NCBI GenBank assembly: GCA_947624245.1
Contig: CANQJL010000014.1
Span: 1 to 64,000, forward strand
Origin: an uncultured Acetatifactor sp.
GTDB taxonomy: Bacteria; Bacillota; Clostridia; Lachnospirales; Lachnospiraceae
Direction of reading: 5' to 3'
Length of the DNA: 64,000 nucleotides
Positions 1-9,808 of this stretch are shown here, in pieces. The translations under genes were made by a program, and so were the position numbers. The notes beneath the pieces were generated by a model that saw nothing but the letters and a program-made list of their open reading frames with translations, was not told the DNA's origin and did no database searches. Every line of letters begins with the position of its first letter. Position 1 is the first letter of the stretch.

Positions 1-116
1 AAAGTTGGCTGGACCCGCATTTTCTCTGGCACTCTGGAATTTCGTTTGTCACTGGAATTTACTTTGGCATTCAAGCATTCCGTACATTTATATCATTCCG
101 TTTACTACGCTGCAGC
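1..116. other. rplA downstream spacer
   Basis: No gene is visible here. It lies just downstream of rplA on the minus strand, where firmicute genomes usually carry the rplJ (L10) leader. The window ends before any diagnostic element, so a leader can only be guessed. A short GGAATTT word occurs twice. Confidence 0.3.
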
Positions 117-812
117 TTAATACTTCGCAACGCTCACCTTTACGCCGGGGCCCATGGTGCTGGTCAGCGTAATGCTCTTCAGGTACTGACCCTTCAGTGC
201 ACTGGGACGAGCCTTGACGATAGCGTCCATCAGGGCGTTAAAGTTCTCCTGCAGCGCCTCCTCCGTGAAGGAAGCCTTTCCTACAGGCACATGCACGATA
301 TTGGTCTTGTCAAGTCTGTACTCGATCTTACCTGCTTTGATATCCGCAATGGCTTTTGCAACGTCCATGGTGACCGTGCCTGCCTTAGGATTGGGCATCA
401 GGCCCTTAGGACCCAGCACCTTACCGAGACGGCCCACCACGCCCATCATGTCGGGAGTGGCTACCACTACGTTAAAATCAAGCCAACCGTCGTTCTGAAT
501 CTTGGGAATCAGCTCTTCGCCGCCCACATAGTCAGCGCCGGCCGCTTCCGCCTCGTTCACCTTATCGCCCTTTGCGAACACAAGGACTTTCACCTGCTTA
601 CCTGTACCGTTAGGCAGTACCACCGCGCCGCGGATCTGCTGTTCTGCATGACGTCCGTCACATCCGGTCCTGATGTGCGCCTCGATGGTCTCGTCAAATT
701 TAGCTGTTGCGGTCTTTTTTACCAGAGCGATCGCATCGCCCGGCTCGTAGAGCATTGCGCGATCCACAAGCTTTGCGGCCTCGCTGTATTTCTTACCATG
801 TTTCATTATCAT
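117..812 (-). CDS. rplA: 50S ribosomal protein L1
   Basis: This 231-residue protein has the full length and order of bacterial L1. The conserved central block with [17 protein letters not shown] lies near residues 127-143, and the C-terminal part ends in [10 protein letters not shown]. L1 binds 23S rRNA at the mobile L1 stalk, helps release deacylated tRNA, and in many bacteria represses its own mRNA by binding the rplK leader. It follows rplK by 57 bases in the order rpmG-secE-nusG-rplK-rplA, the standard bacterial arrangement. The start is supported by AGGAGG just upstream of the ATG. Identity is certain. Confidence 0.98.
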   Translation of the reverse strand: MIMKHGKKYSEAAKLVDRAMLYEPGDAIALVKKTATAKFDETIEAHIRTGCDGRHAEQQIRGAVVLPNGTGKQVKVLVFAKGDKVNEAEAAGADYVGGEELIPKIQNDGWLDFNVVVATPDMMGVVGRLGKVLGPKGLMPNPKAGTVTMDVAKAIADIKAGKIEYRLDKTNIVHVPVGKASFTEEALQENFNALMDAIVKARPSALKGQYLKSITLTSTMGPGVKVSVAKY

Positions 813-869
813 ACCTCCTAGGTTCCAGCGACAACCTTCCGTTGTCTCCCAATATTGTCCCTGACTTGC

Positions 870-1295
870 TTAGTCCTCTACCGTAATTCCCATACTGCGC
901 GCAGTGCCTGCGATCATGCTCATGGCAGCCTCCAGGTTTGCCGCATTCAGATCCGGCATCTTTGTCTCGGCGATCTCCTGGAGCTTTGCCTTGGAGATCT
1001 TTGCGACCTTCGTCTTGTTGGGAGCCGCAGAGCCGGACTGCAGGTTGCATGCCTTCTTAAGCAGTACTGCCGCAGGGGGAGTCTTTGTAATGAAACTGAA
1101 AGATCTGTCTGCATACACAGTGATCACAACAGGAATAATAAGATCTCCCTTGTCAGCGGTTCTTGCGTTGAACTGCTTTGTGAACTCGACAATGTTCACG
1201 CCGTGCTGACCCAGTGCAGGTCCTACAGGCGGAGCCGGTGTCGCTTTGCCGGCAGGAATCTGTAACTTGATGTATCCTTCTACTTTCTTTGCCAT
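870..1295 (-). CDS. rplK: 50S ribosomal protein L11
   Basis: This 141-residue protein is full length. The N-terminal domain carries the [16 protein letters not shown] signature at about residues 20-35, and the C-terminal RNA-binding domain ends in [11 protein letters not shown]11 forms the GTPase-associated centre with 23S rRNA and, in other bacteria, is needed for RelA activation by idle ribosomes. It sits between nusG and rplA, with AGGAGG before the ATG. The 193-base leader before it holds a two-level stem-loop listed separately, a plausible place for L1 feedback. Confidence 0.98.
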   Translation of the reverse strand: MAKKVEGYIKLQIPAGKATPAPPVGPALGQHGVNIVEFTKQFNARTADKGDLIIPVVITVYADRSFSFITKTPPAAVLLKKACNLQSGSAAPNKTKVAKISKAKLQEIAETKMPDLNAANLEAAMSMIAGTARSMGITVED

Positions 1296-1321
1296 TTTGG
1301 CACCTCCTAAAATTGTGGTAG

Positions 1322-1363
1322 ACCGTTATCGTCCGCCCGACGGGCGAATCTGCAGCTAACGGT
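1322..1363 (-). promoter_or_regulatory. stem-loop in rplK leader, candidate L1 operator
   Basis: On the minus strand ACCGTTA pairs with TAACGGT seven base pairs apart from an inner CGCCC/GGGCG hairpin with a three-base loop. It lies about 30 bases before the rplK ribosome-binding site. In E. coli and relatives, L1 represses the L11-L1 mRNA at this place; that this element is the L1 site here is inference from position and shape only. Confidence 0.4.
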
Positions 1364-1488
1364 ATATCGGCGCAGGGTACGCGGCATATTCCGCCCCTGC
1401 TCCCACTTTGTTGCCTATATTAACCGGCCGCGGCCGGAAAATATCTTGATGAATATTTGCAATATCAATATGAATCGGTGCAGCTTTC

Positions 1489-2010
1489 TTACTGCAGCTT
1501 TCTCACCTCTGCAAAACTGATCTCCACGGGGGTCTCCCTGCCGAACAGTTCCACATTGATGGTCGCCGTCTGTTTGCCGAAGTCCAGCTTCTGGACCACG
1601 CCCACAGTATCCTTCCACACGCCGGCCACGACCGCGATGCTGTCACCCTCCACAAAATCGATGGTGACATTCTCCGTCTTGATGCCCAGAGGTTTCATCT
1701 CCGCCTCAGTCAAGGGCACGGGTTTGCTTCCCGGTCCCACAAAACCGGTGACGCCGCGGGTGTTGCGGACAACATACCAGGTGTCGTCATTCATTTCCAT
1801 ATTGAGAAGCACATAGCCCGGAAACATCTTTTTCTGAACGGTCTTTCTGGCGCCGTTCTTCAGCTCCACCACATCCTGCATGGGAACTCTCACCTCAAGG
1901 ATCTGCTCCGCAAGATGCTTGTTGTTCTCGATGGTCTTCTCAATATTGGCTTTGACCTTGTTCTCATATCCCGAATAGGTATGAACTACATACCACTTTG
2001 CCTCTGCCAT
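1489..2010 (-). CDS. nusG: transcription termination/antitermination factor NusG
   Basis: This 173-residue protein has the NGN domain in residues 1-105 (WYVVHTYSGYENKVK near the start, FPGYVLLNMEMND, WYVVRNTRGVTGFVG) and a C-terminal KOW domain from about residue 120 (FVEGDSIAVVAGVWKDTVG). NusG binds RNA polymerase, modulates pausing, and couples it to Rho or the ribosome. It follows secE by 15 bases, the normal order. Length and motifs are typical, with nothing odd. Confidence 0.98.
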   Translation of the reverse strand: MAEAKWYVVHTYSGYENKVKANIEKTIENNKHLAEQILEVRVPMQDVVELKNGARKTVQKKMFPGYVLLNMEMNDDTWYVVRNTRGVTGFVGPGSKPVPLTEAEMKPLGIKTENVTIDFVEGDSIAVVAGVWKDTVGVVQKLDFGKQTATINVELFGRETPVEISFAEVRKLQ

Positions 2011-2025
2011 ACGATTGCCCTCATT

Positions 2026-2229
2026 TTATATTGATGTTAAGAAATTCACGCCGTACTTGACCACATAATCGATCAGTGCAATGATAATTCCCACTACGAT
2101 CGAAATCGCCACAACGGCAACGGACTGCTTCAGGGTATCCCGTCCGTCAGGCCAGGAAATCTTCTTAAATTCTGCTTTTACCCCTTTAAAAAAGCTGGGC
2201 TTAGCCTGCTTGTCTGTAGAATTTCCCAT
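2026..2229 (-). CDS. secE: preprotein translocase subunit SecE
   Basis: This short 67-residue protein has a charged N-terminal part with the SecE signature FKKISWPDGRDTLKQS (about residues 22-37) and one membrane segment near residues 39-58. This is the minimal single-span SecE of Gram-positive bacteria. It clamps SecY in the SecYEG channel. It lies between rpmG and nusG in a tight minus-strand operon. Confidence 0.97.
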   Translation of the reverse strand: MGNSTDKQAKPSFFKGVKAEFKKISWPDGRDTLKQSVAVVAISIVVGIIIALIDYVVKYGVNFLTSI

Positions 2230-2270
2230 GATAAATCCTCTCTTAAAGCTTCTTATCGGCTTCTTGCTTT

Positions 2271-2420
2271 TTACTTGGTTTCCTTATGCAATGTATGCGT
2301 CTTGCAGAATCTGCAATACTTCTTGGTCTCCATCCTGTCGGGATGGTTCTTCTTTTCCTTAGTTGTATTGTAATTACGCCGCTTGCATTCGGTGCATGCC
2401 AAAGTTATTTTAGTACGCAT
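2271..2420 (-). CDS. rpmG: 50S ribosomal protein L33
   Basis: This 49-codon gene reads [17 protein letters not shown] and ends KETK. It has the two CxxC pairs (CTEC near residues 9-12 and CRFC near 36-39) of the zinc-binding form of L33. It is the first gene of the rpmG-secE-nusG-rplK-rplA run. GGAGG stands seven bases before the ATG, and a sigma-A promoter lies about 90 bases upstream. L33 is a small subunit near the ribosomal E site. Confidence 0.95.
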   Translation of the reverse strand: MRTKITLACTECKRRNYNTTKEKKNHPDRMETKKYCRFCKTHTLHKETK

Positions 2421-2506
2421 TTTGCTACCTCCACTGGTTTACTCAAGGCTCTTTTCTCTCATAATTTGAGCATAAAAAAAAGACCTAAATCTTATCTCGC
2501 TTGAAT

Positions 2507-2535
2507 ACTATAACACAGGCCGACCTCTCCGTCAA
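2507..2535 (-). promoter_or_regulatory. sigma-A promoter of the rpmG-secE-nusG-rplK-rplA operon
   Basis: On the minus strand TTGACG is followed after exactly 17 bases by TATAGT. The promoter leaves an mRNA leader of about 80 bases before rpmG. Confidence 0.85.
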
Positions 2536-2648
2536 CTGTTTTTTACAGAATTCAGGAGAATTTCGGCAAAATCAAAAGTTGTTTATTACCGCATAGATAA
2601 AAGCGGACTGCTGTGAACAAAACTGCGGAAACTCAAGTTTATAATGGG

Positions 2649-2677
2649 TTGACAAGTAAAAGACAAGATTATACTAT
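2649..2677 (+). promoter_or_regulatory. sigma-A promoter of the polytopic membrane protein gene
   Basis: TTGACA, 17 bases, TACTAT on the plus strand. It lies about 100 bases before the start at 2781. Confidence 0.75.
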
Positions 2678-2780
2678 ATAAAATATGGTTTTTGATGAAA
2701 TGCATAATGCATGAAGGAATGTGCTGTTAATTTTAAAACTTTCAAGTTGTTGACTGATAAAGCAGATGATAAGGAGAATT

Positions 2781-4658
2781 ATGCAAAGTATGAAAGTTTT
2801 CCGTTCGATTATAGTTAAAGGGTTTTCTGTTCTTATCTTTGGAACTGTTTTTGCTGCCATGCTTCTAATATTATCATTTATGCTTCCTGTAAATTCCGAA
2901 AACAGAGAAGCTACATATAACACATTAAGTGCGGAATCGAAACCAGGAGGAACATACACTCGGGCCGCCACTTCCGGGGAATATTATGAGAATCATTATA
3001 ACTCTTTCTTAATATCTGATGGATTAGATAATGCAACCGATACAGTGATGCTATATACGGCATTGGATACCAGCGATGGAAATCCGCTGGAACGAGCGAT
3101 GAAATGCCACAATTCCATCATGAATCGAGATTATTCATATTATTGGCACGGATATGTCAGCGTATTACGTCCGCTTCTTCTCATGTTTAATTATGTTGAA
3201 ATCAGGATGCTAAACTCTGCGTTGCAATTGTTCATAACCTTTCTTTTAATATTTTTTGTTGCAGCAAAACGCGGTATGCGCTATGCTCTTATGGCGCTGT
3301 CCTCCTATATATTGCTTATGCCTATGGCTTTATCCTTATCACTTCAATTCAGTTGGATATTTTATGTATCATATGGCGGAACGCTCGTTCTGATACTGAA
3401 AAAAAATTACTTTGAAAAAAATTACAGATACTTATATTTTTTCATGATTTTAGGAATGGCCGCCTGCTATTTCGATCTCTTAACATATCCTTTATTTGCA
3501 TGGGGGATGCCTATTGTATGGTGGATTGTCTTAGATGACAGACCCCAAAAAGAGTTCTTGTGGTTAAAAGAAGTTGTCAATTCCGGCATTGCTTGGATCA
3601 TAGGATATGCCGGCATCTGGTTAATGAAATGGATCCTCGGAAGCGCCATTTTAAAGACCAACATTTTTGAATCTGCCATAAATGAGATTTTTCTGCGTTC
3701 AGGCATAGCAGAAGGTGACGGCTCCTGGAGCGACAGAATAAATGCAATTTATTTGAACTGGAAACATTACGAAGTCAAAATATTTGCGGTGATTTTGGCG
3801 GTATGGTTGATTTTCTGGATTGGCCGCACTTTTTTCATGGGAGGTTGGCAAAAGGATTCTAAACGATTCGCTTATTTACTAATTGGTGTATCCAGTATTG
3901 TATGGTATTTTTTGCTCTCTAATCACACCAGAGGACATAATTATTTTACCTATCGTATTTATGGAGTCAGTATTTTGGCCTTCTTTGCCATAGTGTTAGG
4001 CAGCATCCCTAGCACTGCATGCGAAAAAACGATTCAGCCGAAAAGACGATTGTGCCTAATATTCCTCTTTCTTTTCGTGTGTATTTTGTCACTGCCCATT
4101 CCTCATTTTGCACGCGAGGAACTACATGTAATAAACGGAGCGGAACAGTTTCAAACAATTTCGATGCTGCAGGGAGAACAATTGGAAGTGTCCTTTTCAC
4201 CTACCTTCAATGATATAGAAGAAATACGGCTGGGCCTTCAGGCCTTAAACGATACCGGCTTTTGTAAGGTCTCGCTTTGGAATGGCGATAAATTATTATA
4301 TTCCGAACAGCTTGATTTATCAACCTTTGGCGAAAGTAATTTTCAGCAATTGAAAAATGCATGGCACTTAAATCATGAAATTACTTATAAATTGCTCATA
4401 GAAATAGAATCTGCAACAGAACCTGTTTATGTTTGGATAACAGAAAACGGTTCAATGCCACTCACAGAATACGGGGATATATATATTAATGGCGTAAAAA
4501 AAGACGGTCAGCTGCTAACAGGACTTACCTATTGGGGAATGCCTGCTTTAAGGAGCACCCGGATATTTATCATTATGACTTGGATAGGAATCCTTACAGT
4601 CTGCGCATATGTTTTTCTCCCTTCTTCTATAAACGGGAAACAGGGAATTTTTTCATAA
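2781..4658 (+). CDS. polytopic membrane protein, function unknown
   Basis: I do not recognise a named family. The protein has about 625 residues. It begins with a membrane segment, then an extracytoplasmic stretch of roughly 90 residues, then eight or more hydrophobic segments to about residue 430. A soluble domain follows (about 440-590), rich in beta-strand-like sequence, and a last membrane segment near 595-615 comes just before the C-terminus. This layout resembles GT-C or GtrII-like membrane glycosyltransferases of cell-surface glycans, but I see no catalytic motif that proves it. The start at 2781 is chosen because AAGGAG lies four bases before it; an earlier ATG at 2766 overlaps that site. 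The gene is AT-rich compared with its neighbours and stands alone, which suggests acquisition. Confidence 0.75.
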   Translation: MQSMKVFRSIIVKGFSVLIFGTVFAAMLLILSFMLPVNSENREATYNTLSAESKPGGTYTRAATSGEYYENHYNSFLISDGLDNATDTVMLYTALDTSDGNPLERAMKCHNSIMNRDYSYYWHGYVSVLRPLLLMFNYVEIRMLNSALQLFITFLLIFFVAAKRGMRYALMALSSYILLMPMALSLSLQFSWIFYVSYGGTLVLILKKNYFEKNYRYLYFFMILGMAACYFDLLTYPLFAWGMPIVWWIVLDDRPQKEFLWLKEVVNSGIAWIIGYAGIWLMKWILGSAILKTNIFESAINEIFLRSGIAEGDGSWSDRINAIYLNWKHYEVKIFAVILAVWLIFWIGRTFFMGGWQKDSKRFAYLLIGVSSIVWYFLLSNHTRGHNYFTYRIYGVSILAFFAIVLGSIPSTACEKTIQPKRRLCLIFLFLFVCILSLPIPHFAREELHVINGAEQFQTISMLQGEQLEVSFSPTFNDIEEIRLGLQALNDTGFCKVSLWNGDKLLYSEQLDLSTFGESNFQQLKNAWHLNHEITYKLLIEIESATEPVYVWITENGSMPLTEYGDIYINGVKKDGQLLTGLTYWGMPALRSTRIFIIMTWIGILTVCAYVFLPSSINGKQGIFS

Positions 4659-4773
4659 ATCATCTTAACCCATCGTCTGATTCCACCATGTTGCGGGACA
4701 GGATGCGAAAAAATATGCAACAGTCAGTATAAAAGTTTAAAACACCTTGTCCCAAATGACCAGCCAGCTTTTC

Positions 4774-4802
4774 TGGACAGTCCTCCCCCAATCTGCTATA
4801 AT
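4774..4802 (+). promoter_or_regulatory. sigma-A promoter of the hybrid kinase gene
   Basis: TGGACA, 17 bases, TATAAT on the plus strand, about 45 bases before the ATG at 4848. A second TATAAT occurs ten bases downstream. Confidence 0.75.
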
Positions 4803-4847
4803 ATGCTATAATATTTTAAAAAATAACATATTTTAAGGAGGAACCCC

Positions 4848-7439
4848 ATGATTCGTAATACAGCGCAGGCAGAATCTGCCCGGAGAGACAAAAGCCTGAC
4901 TGCTACAGGCATTGTAATCGCTATTATCGTAATCCTTCTGGTCTCCTCCTATCTCAAGATCAATTCCGTGCTCCGTCAGCGCTCTTTAGACCGGCTGGAA
5001 GAGGGAGCCAACACTGCGATCGAAGAAATCGTGTCCAAGCTCGACCGCGACAGCCGCATCCTGAACGCGGCAGCCGACATCATCTCCCAGACGAACAATC
5101 TTGACATCGACGCCACGCTGGAGATCATGCGGAGCGTAAATCCTCTGCTCGACACCATGAACGTGAGGGTTCTGCTGCCGGACGACCGTATCCTCACCGC
5201 GGACGGCAATATCCTCGACACCTCGGAGATCAGCCATATCTCCTTTGCGGAGGAGGCTCCGCTGGGCGAGCATATCTCAAATCGCACATACAATCTCTCC
5301 ACCGGCCAGCCGATTCTGCGGCATTATGTGCCGATCATTCAGGACGGGGAGACCGTTGCCCTGCTTTACGGCATCACCGATCTGGAAAGTCTGCCCGACA
5401 GCCTGAATGTGGACAACATTTACGATGCAAGTGCTTTCGTCTACATCATTGACACAAAAACCGGTGATTTCCTTGTGGATACCCGGCATGACACGCTTGG
5501 GAACATCTCCGACTTTTCCGCTTCCGACCCCGACAGGAAGACCAAGGGCGACAAGACCTGGGAAGAATACCTAGACGATCTGGTCAACCTGGATTCCGGC
5601 TACGTCATCTACCGCACACCGAACACCGGCGGCTGGGAGTACATGTATTACGCCCCCATCGGAGTCAACAAATGGTCGATCGGGGTAGATGTGCCGGAGA
5701 AGGTAGCCTTTGCCAGCGTCTTCGCAGTTCGGAACGTATATATTTTCCTCGGGGTCCTGATGGCCGTTACAGTCCTCCTGTACTATCTGTGGATGCGGCG
5801 CAACGCAAAACAGATCACGGAGCAGGCGGTGGAGCACGCGACGCTCACCGAGAAGCTGCATAAGGCCGAGGCGGCCGACCGGGCCAAGAGCACTTTTCTC
5901 TCCAACATGTCCCACGATATCCGGACGCCGATGAACGCCATCATCGGCTTTACCACACTGGCCCAGACCAGTCTGGACAACCGGGAGCGAATGCAGGAAT
6001 ACCTGAAGAAGATCCTCTCTTCCAGCAACCACCTGCTCTCTTTAATCAACGACATTCTGGACATGAGCCGCATCGAATCCGGCAAGCTGAACATCGAGGA
6101 ACGGGAATGCTCTATTTCAGATATTTTCCGTGATATGCGGAATATCATACAGACACAGATGGAGTCCAAGCAGCTCAACTTCTTCATGGACACGGTGGAC
6201 GTCATCGACGAGAAGATCTACTGCGACAAGCTGCATGTAAATCAGGTGCTTTTGAACCTTCTCTCCAACGCCATCAAGTTCACCCCTGCGGGCGGCACCG
6301 TGGCGCTGACGATTCGACAGAAGCCGCGTGCGCCCAAGGGCTACGGCTCCTACGAAATCCGTGTCAAGGATACGGGCATCGGCATGAGTCCGGAGTTCGC
6401 CGAGCACATCTTCGAGCCCTTTGAGCGGGAGCGCACCTCCACGGTCAGCGGCACTCAGGGCACGGGGCTTGGCATGGCCATCGCCAAAAATATCATAGAT
6501 ACCATGGGCGGCACGATCGAACTGAACACCGAGCAGGGCAAAGGCACGGAATTTATCATTAATCTGGATTTTCGTCTCTGTGCAGAGCCGCAGAAGGCGG
6601 AGGTCGTTCAGGAGCTTCAGGGCCTGCACGCCCTTGTGGTGGACGACAGCTTTACCACCTGTGACAGCGTCACCAAAATGCTCCGCCAGATTGGTATGCG
6701 CTCCGATTGGGTCCTGCACGGCAAGGAAGCCGTCCTTCACGCCAAGCAGGCGTATGAGCTGGGCGATGAGTACCACGCCTACATTATAGACTGGCTGCTT
6801 CCGGATCTGAGCGGTCTGGAGGTGGTGCGCCAGATCCGCTCCATTGTGGGAGACAGCACTCCGATCATTATTGTCACAGCCTATGACTGGACCTCTTTTG
6901 AGGAAGAAGCCCGTGCCGCGGGCGTGACCGCTTTCTGCAACAAGCCGATCTTCCTCTCCGAGCTTCGGGATATTCTGATTTCGGCCACAGGCAAGACGCC
7001 CAGCGTGCCGCAGCCGGATCCTGTTCCCGATCCGTCCGTGCAGTTCAAGGGCACGCGCCTGTTGTTGACCGAGGACAATGAACTGAACCGTGAAATCGCA
7101 CAAGAGCTTCTCACAGACAACGGATTTATCGTGGAGACAGCCGAGGACGGCACCATTGCGGTGGAGAAAGTGAAGAACTCCGCTCCGGGCTACTATTCCC
7201 TCGTCCTCATGGATATCCAGATGCCGAAGATGAACGGTTATGATGCTACCCGCGCCATTCGGGCGCTGGAAGATCCGCACCTTGCCGACATCCCCATCGT
7301 CGCCATGACGGCCAACGCCTTCGAGGAAGATCGCAGGCAGGCGCTTGAATGCGGCATGAATGCGCATATCGCAAAACCGTTCAATGTAGACGAGCTGTTG
7401 GAAATACTCACGACCGTTCTGAAGGAGGCCGGCGCTTGA
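4848..7439 (+). CDS. hybrid sensor histidine kinase with two receiver domains
   Basis: This protein has 863 residues. A membrane segment at about 20-38 and another at 297-316 enclose an extracytoplasmic sensor of about 255 residues that resembles a double-Cache ligand-binding domain. The cytoplasmic part has a HisKA domain with phospho-acceptor His356 (SNMSHDIRTP), a HATPase with N-box Asn474 and G1 box DTGIGM (508-513), and two receivers: one from about 594 with Asp648, and one from about 737 with Asp789 (LMDIQMP) and Lys843. GGAGG precedes the ATG. No response regulator, diguanylate cyclase or transporter lies beside it, so ligand and output are unknown. The first receiver has the looser context IIDWLLP. 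Confidence 0.93.
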   Translation: MIRNTAQAESARRDKSLTATGIVIAIIVILLVSSYLKINSVLRQRSLDRLEEGANTAIEEIVSKLDRDSRILNAAADIISQTNNLDIDATLEIMRSVNPLLDTMNVRVLLPDDRILTADGNILDTSEISHISFAEEAPLGEHISNRTYNLSTGQPILRHYVPIIQDGETVALLYGITDLESLPDSLNVDNIYDASAFVYIIDTKTGDFLVDTRHDTLGNISDFSASDPDRKTKGDKTWEEYLDDLVNLDSGYVIYRTPNTGGWEYMYYAPIGVNKWSIGVDVPEKVAFASVFAVRNVYIFLGVLMAVTVLLYYLWMRRNAKQITEQAVEHATLTEKLHKAEAADRAKSTFLSNMSHDIRTPMNAIIGFTTLAQTSLDNRERMQEYLKKILSSSNHLLSLINDILDMSRIESGKLNIEERECSISDIFRDMRNIIQTQMESKQLNFFMDTVDVIDEKIYCDKLHVNQVLLNLLSNAIKFTPAGGTVALTIRQKPRAPKGYGSYEIRVKDTGIGMSPEFAEHIFEPFERERTSTVSGTQGTGLGMAIAKNIIDTMGGTIELNTEQGKGTEFIINLDFRLCAEPQKAEVVQELQGLHALVVDDSFTTCDSVTKMLRQIGMRSDWVLHGKEAVLHAKQAYELGDEYHAYIIDWLLPDLSGLEVVRQIRSIVGDSTPIIIVTAYDWTSFEEEARAAGVTAFCNKPIFLSELRDILISATGKTPSVPQPDPVPDPSVQFKGTRLLLTEDNELNREIAQELLTDNGFIVETAEDGTIAVEKVKNSAPGYYSLVLMDIQMPKMNGYDATRAIRALEDPHLADIPIVAMTANAFEEDRRQALECGMNAHIAKPFNVDELLEILTTVLKEAGA

Positions 7440-7583
7440 CCCTTGACCAAAATTTATTCTGTATTTAAAAGATTAACGCGCTTTCATTTCTATAAGTTCG
7501 GTCTGCCACTCACACTGTCCAATAACAATACCTCAATTGTCGAACACATTTGTTGAACGCATAGGTGCTTTATAAAAATAAAT
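7440..7583. other. intergenic spacer, no gene seen
   Basis: This is a non-coding stretch between the kinase and the shared terminator, with nothing recognisable. Confidence 0.5.
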
Positions 7584-7619
7584 GCGGCAAAGGATTTTGT
7601 TATCCTCTGCCGCTTTTTT
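7584..7619. terminator. terminator between convergent kinase and lysS
   Basis: GCGGCAaaGGAT pairs with ATCCtcTGCCGC around a short loop. Six Ts follow on the plus strand, and a weaker ATTTATTTTTA on the minus strand. It can serve both convergent transcripts. Confidence 0.8.
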
Positions 7620-7701
7620 CAACATATCCTCTTTGTTTGGCCGTAAACCGGTCGTAAATTTCGGCTCCCACTCTCTGAAACCCTTGATTTTACTGGCTTT
7701 C

Positions 7702-9195
7702 TCACTCCAGCGTTCTCATTGTGGGGAACAGCAGCACATCCCTGATCGCCGGCGAGTTCGTCAAAAGCATCACCAGTCTGTCGATACCGTATCCGATGCC
7801 TCCCGTGGGCGGCATACCGATCTCCAGTGCGTTCATGAAGTCCTCGTCGGTGGTATTGGCTTCCTCGTCGCCTGCCGCCAGAGCGGCTTCCTGTGCCTTG
7901 AAGCGCTCCCTCTGGTCGATGGGATCGTTCAGCTCCGAGTAGGCGTTGCACATCTCCCTGCCGTAGATGAACAGCTCAAAACGCTCCACATAGTCCGGCT
8001 TGTCCGGCTTTCTCTTGGTCAGAGGAGATACCTCCACGGGATGATCCATCAGGAACGTCGGCTGGATCAGATGTTCTTCCACAAATTCCTCAAAGAACAG
8101 ATTCAGAATATCGCCCTTCTGATGGCGCGCTTCGTAATGTATGCCCTTCTCGTCCGCGATCTTTCTTGCGGCTTCGGTATCGGCAATTTGGTCAAAATCA
8201 ACGCCCGCGTACTGCTTCACGGCATCTACCATGGTAAGTCTGGCAAACGGCTTGCCAAGATCTATCATTTCCTCTCCGTAGGGAATCAGCGTTGTGCCGC
8301 AGACCTCCTGCGCCACATAGCGGAACATGTTCTCGGTAAGATCCATCATTCCGTAATAATCCGTATACGCCTGATATAACTCCATCAGGGTAAACTCCGG
8401 ATTGTGCCTTGTATCCAGACCTTCGTTTCGGAACACTCTGCCGATCTCGTAGACACGCTCCAAGCCGCCTACGATCAGTCTCTTTAAATACAGCTCCAGA
8501 GAAATGCGCAGCTTCACATCCTCGTCAAGAGCGTTATAGTGTGTCTCAAATGGTCTCGCGGCAGCACCTCCCGCATTGGCCACCAGCATGGGCGTCTCCA
8601 CCTCCAGAAAACCTTCTCCCCCCAGATAACGACGGATCGCGCTGATGATCTTGGAGCGCTTCACAAAGGTCTCCTTCACCTCCTGATTCATGATCAAATC
8701 GGTGTAGCGCTGACGGTAACGGATATCCGTATTGGTCAGTCCGTGATATTTCTCCGGCAGGATCTGCAGACTCTTTGTCAAAAGGGTCACGGCGGAAGCA
8801 TGAACGGAGATCTCTCCGGTCTTGGTCTTAAAGACTTCTCCCACTACGCCCACAATATCGCCCACATCGTACTTTTTAAAATCCGCATAGGATTCTTCGC
8901 CGATATTGTCTCTTGCCACATATACCTGAATGTTGCCGGGCAGATCCTGAATATTGCAGAAGGACGCTTTCCCCATGACGCGCTTGGACATAATACGGCC
9001 CGCCACGCTGACGGTCTTGCCCTCCATTTCGTCAAAGTTTTCCTTGATCTGGGTGCTGTGATGGGTCACATCATACTTTGTATGCTTAAAAGGATCTTTT
9101 CCTGCCTCCTGCATCGCCGCCAGCTTTTCGCGTCTCACCTGCAGCAGCTGATTGATATCCTGTTCCTGTGTCCTTTCGTTGTTCGTCTCTGCCAC
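7702..9195 (-). CDS. lysS: lysyl-tRNA synthetase, class II
   Basis: This 497-residue protein joins lysine to tRNA-Lys. An OB-fold anticodon-binding domain covers about 60-160 ([18 protein letters not shown]). The class II catalytic core follows with motif 2 ([16 protein letters not shown], about 255-270) and motif 3 ([13 protein letters not shown], about 465-477). It is full length. It lies downstream of greA with a 35-base gap, an arrangement common in clostridia. The greA promoter probably drives both. Confidence 0.98.
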   Translation of the reverse strand: MAETNNERTQEQDINQLLQVRREKLAAMQEAGKDPFKHTKYDVTHHSTQIKENFDEMEGKTVSVAGRIMSKRVMGKASFCNIQDLPGNIQVYVARDNIGEESYADFKKYDVGDIVGVVGEVFKTKTGEISVHASAVTLLTKSLQILPEKYHGLTNTDIRYRQRYTDLIMNQEVKETFVKRSKIISAIRRYLGGEGFLEVETPMLVANAGGAAARPFETHYNALDEDVKLRISLELYLKRLIVGGLERVYEIGRVFRNEGLDTRHNPEFTLMELYQAYTDYYGMMDLTENMFRYVAQEVCGTTLIPYGEEMIDLGKPFARLTMVDAVKQYAGVDFDQIADTEAARKIADEKGIHYEARHQKGDILNLFFEEFVEEHLIQPTFLMDHPVEVSPLTKRKPDKPDYVERFELFIYGREMCNAYSELNDPIDQRERFKAQEAALAAGDEEANTTDEDFMNALEIGMPPTGGIGYGIDRLVMLLTNSPAIRDVLLFPTMRTLE

Positions 9196-9230
9196 GTCTC
9201 AAGCCTCTCTTTTTGTCTTTATGTCTTCCC

Positions 9231-9713
9231 TTAATTGCTTCTCTGAATGTCCAGTACCTTGTAGGCAAATACGCCTGCGGCCGTCTCTACCTCCACCGTG
9301 TCGCCCAGCTGGCGGCCGATCAATGCCGCGCCCACAGGGCTCTCGTTGGAGATCATGCCCTTGAGGCTGTCCGCCTCGGCAGAACCTACGATCTTGTACT
9401 CGACCTCCTCGCTGTACTCGATATCCAACAGTCTCACCCTGCAGCCCACGTTGATCTTATTCAGATCGATCTCGTCCTCCAGGACCACCTCTGCGTTCTT
9501 CAGAATCTTTTCCAATTCCTCGATCCGTGCTTCTATATCCCTTTGCTCGTCCTTTGCCGCATCGTACTCGGCATTCTCGGACAAGTCGCCCTGCTCTCTT
9601 GCCTCTTTGATCTTCTGAGCTACCTCCTGACGGCGGTTCACTTTCAGCTCATGAAGCTCATCCTCATACTTTTTGAGTCCTTCGTAGGTCAAAATATTTT
9701 TCTTCTCCTGCAT
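9231..9713 (-). CDS. greA: transcription elongation factor GreA
   Basis: This 160-residue protein has the N-terminal coiled coil with the acidic tip signature GDLSENAEYDAAKDEQ (about 42-57) and the C-terminal FKBP-like domain (SPVGAALIGRQLGDTVEVET). GreA enters the RNA polymerase secondary channel and stimulates cleavage of backtracked RNA. It is the first gene of the greA-lysS pair. Confidence 0.97.
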   Translation of the reverse strand: MQEKKNILTYEGLKKYEDELHELKVNRRQEVAQKIKEAREQGDLSENAEYDAAKDEQRDIEARIEELEKILKNAEVVLEDEIDLNKINVGCRVRLLDIEYSEEVEYKIVGSAEADSLKGMISNESPVGAALIGRQLGDTVEVETAAGVFAYKVLDIQRSN

Positions 9714-9808
9714 TGGTACATCCCTTCCTGTTATTTAAAATTTTTAATTCCGTAAATTATCGTTCGGACTTCTGTACATTTTCTCATATCTGTTCTTTTA
9801 ACTACCGT

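Larger units (their letters stand above)
2421..2780. other. divergent intergenic region
   Basis: This AT-rich spacer of 360 bases holds the minus-strand rpmG promoter (2507-2535) and the plus-strand promoter at 2649-2677. I see no further gene. Confidence 0.7.

Noticed and set aside
6117-7367. Long open frame on the minus strand opposite the kinase gene (416 codons)
   Set aside because: It is the shadow of the GC-rich kinase gene: no ribosome-binding site, biased composition, and the plus-strand reading has clear HATPase and receiver motifs.
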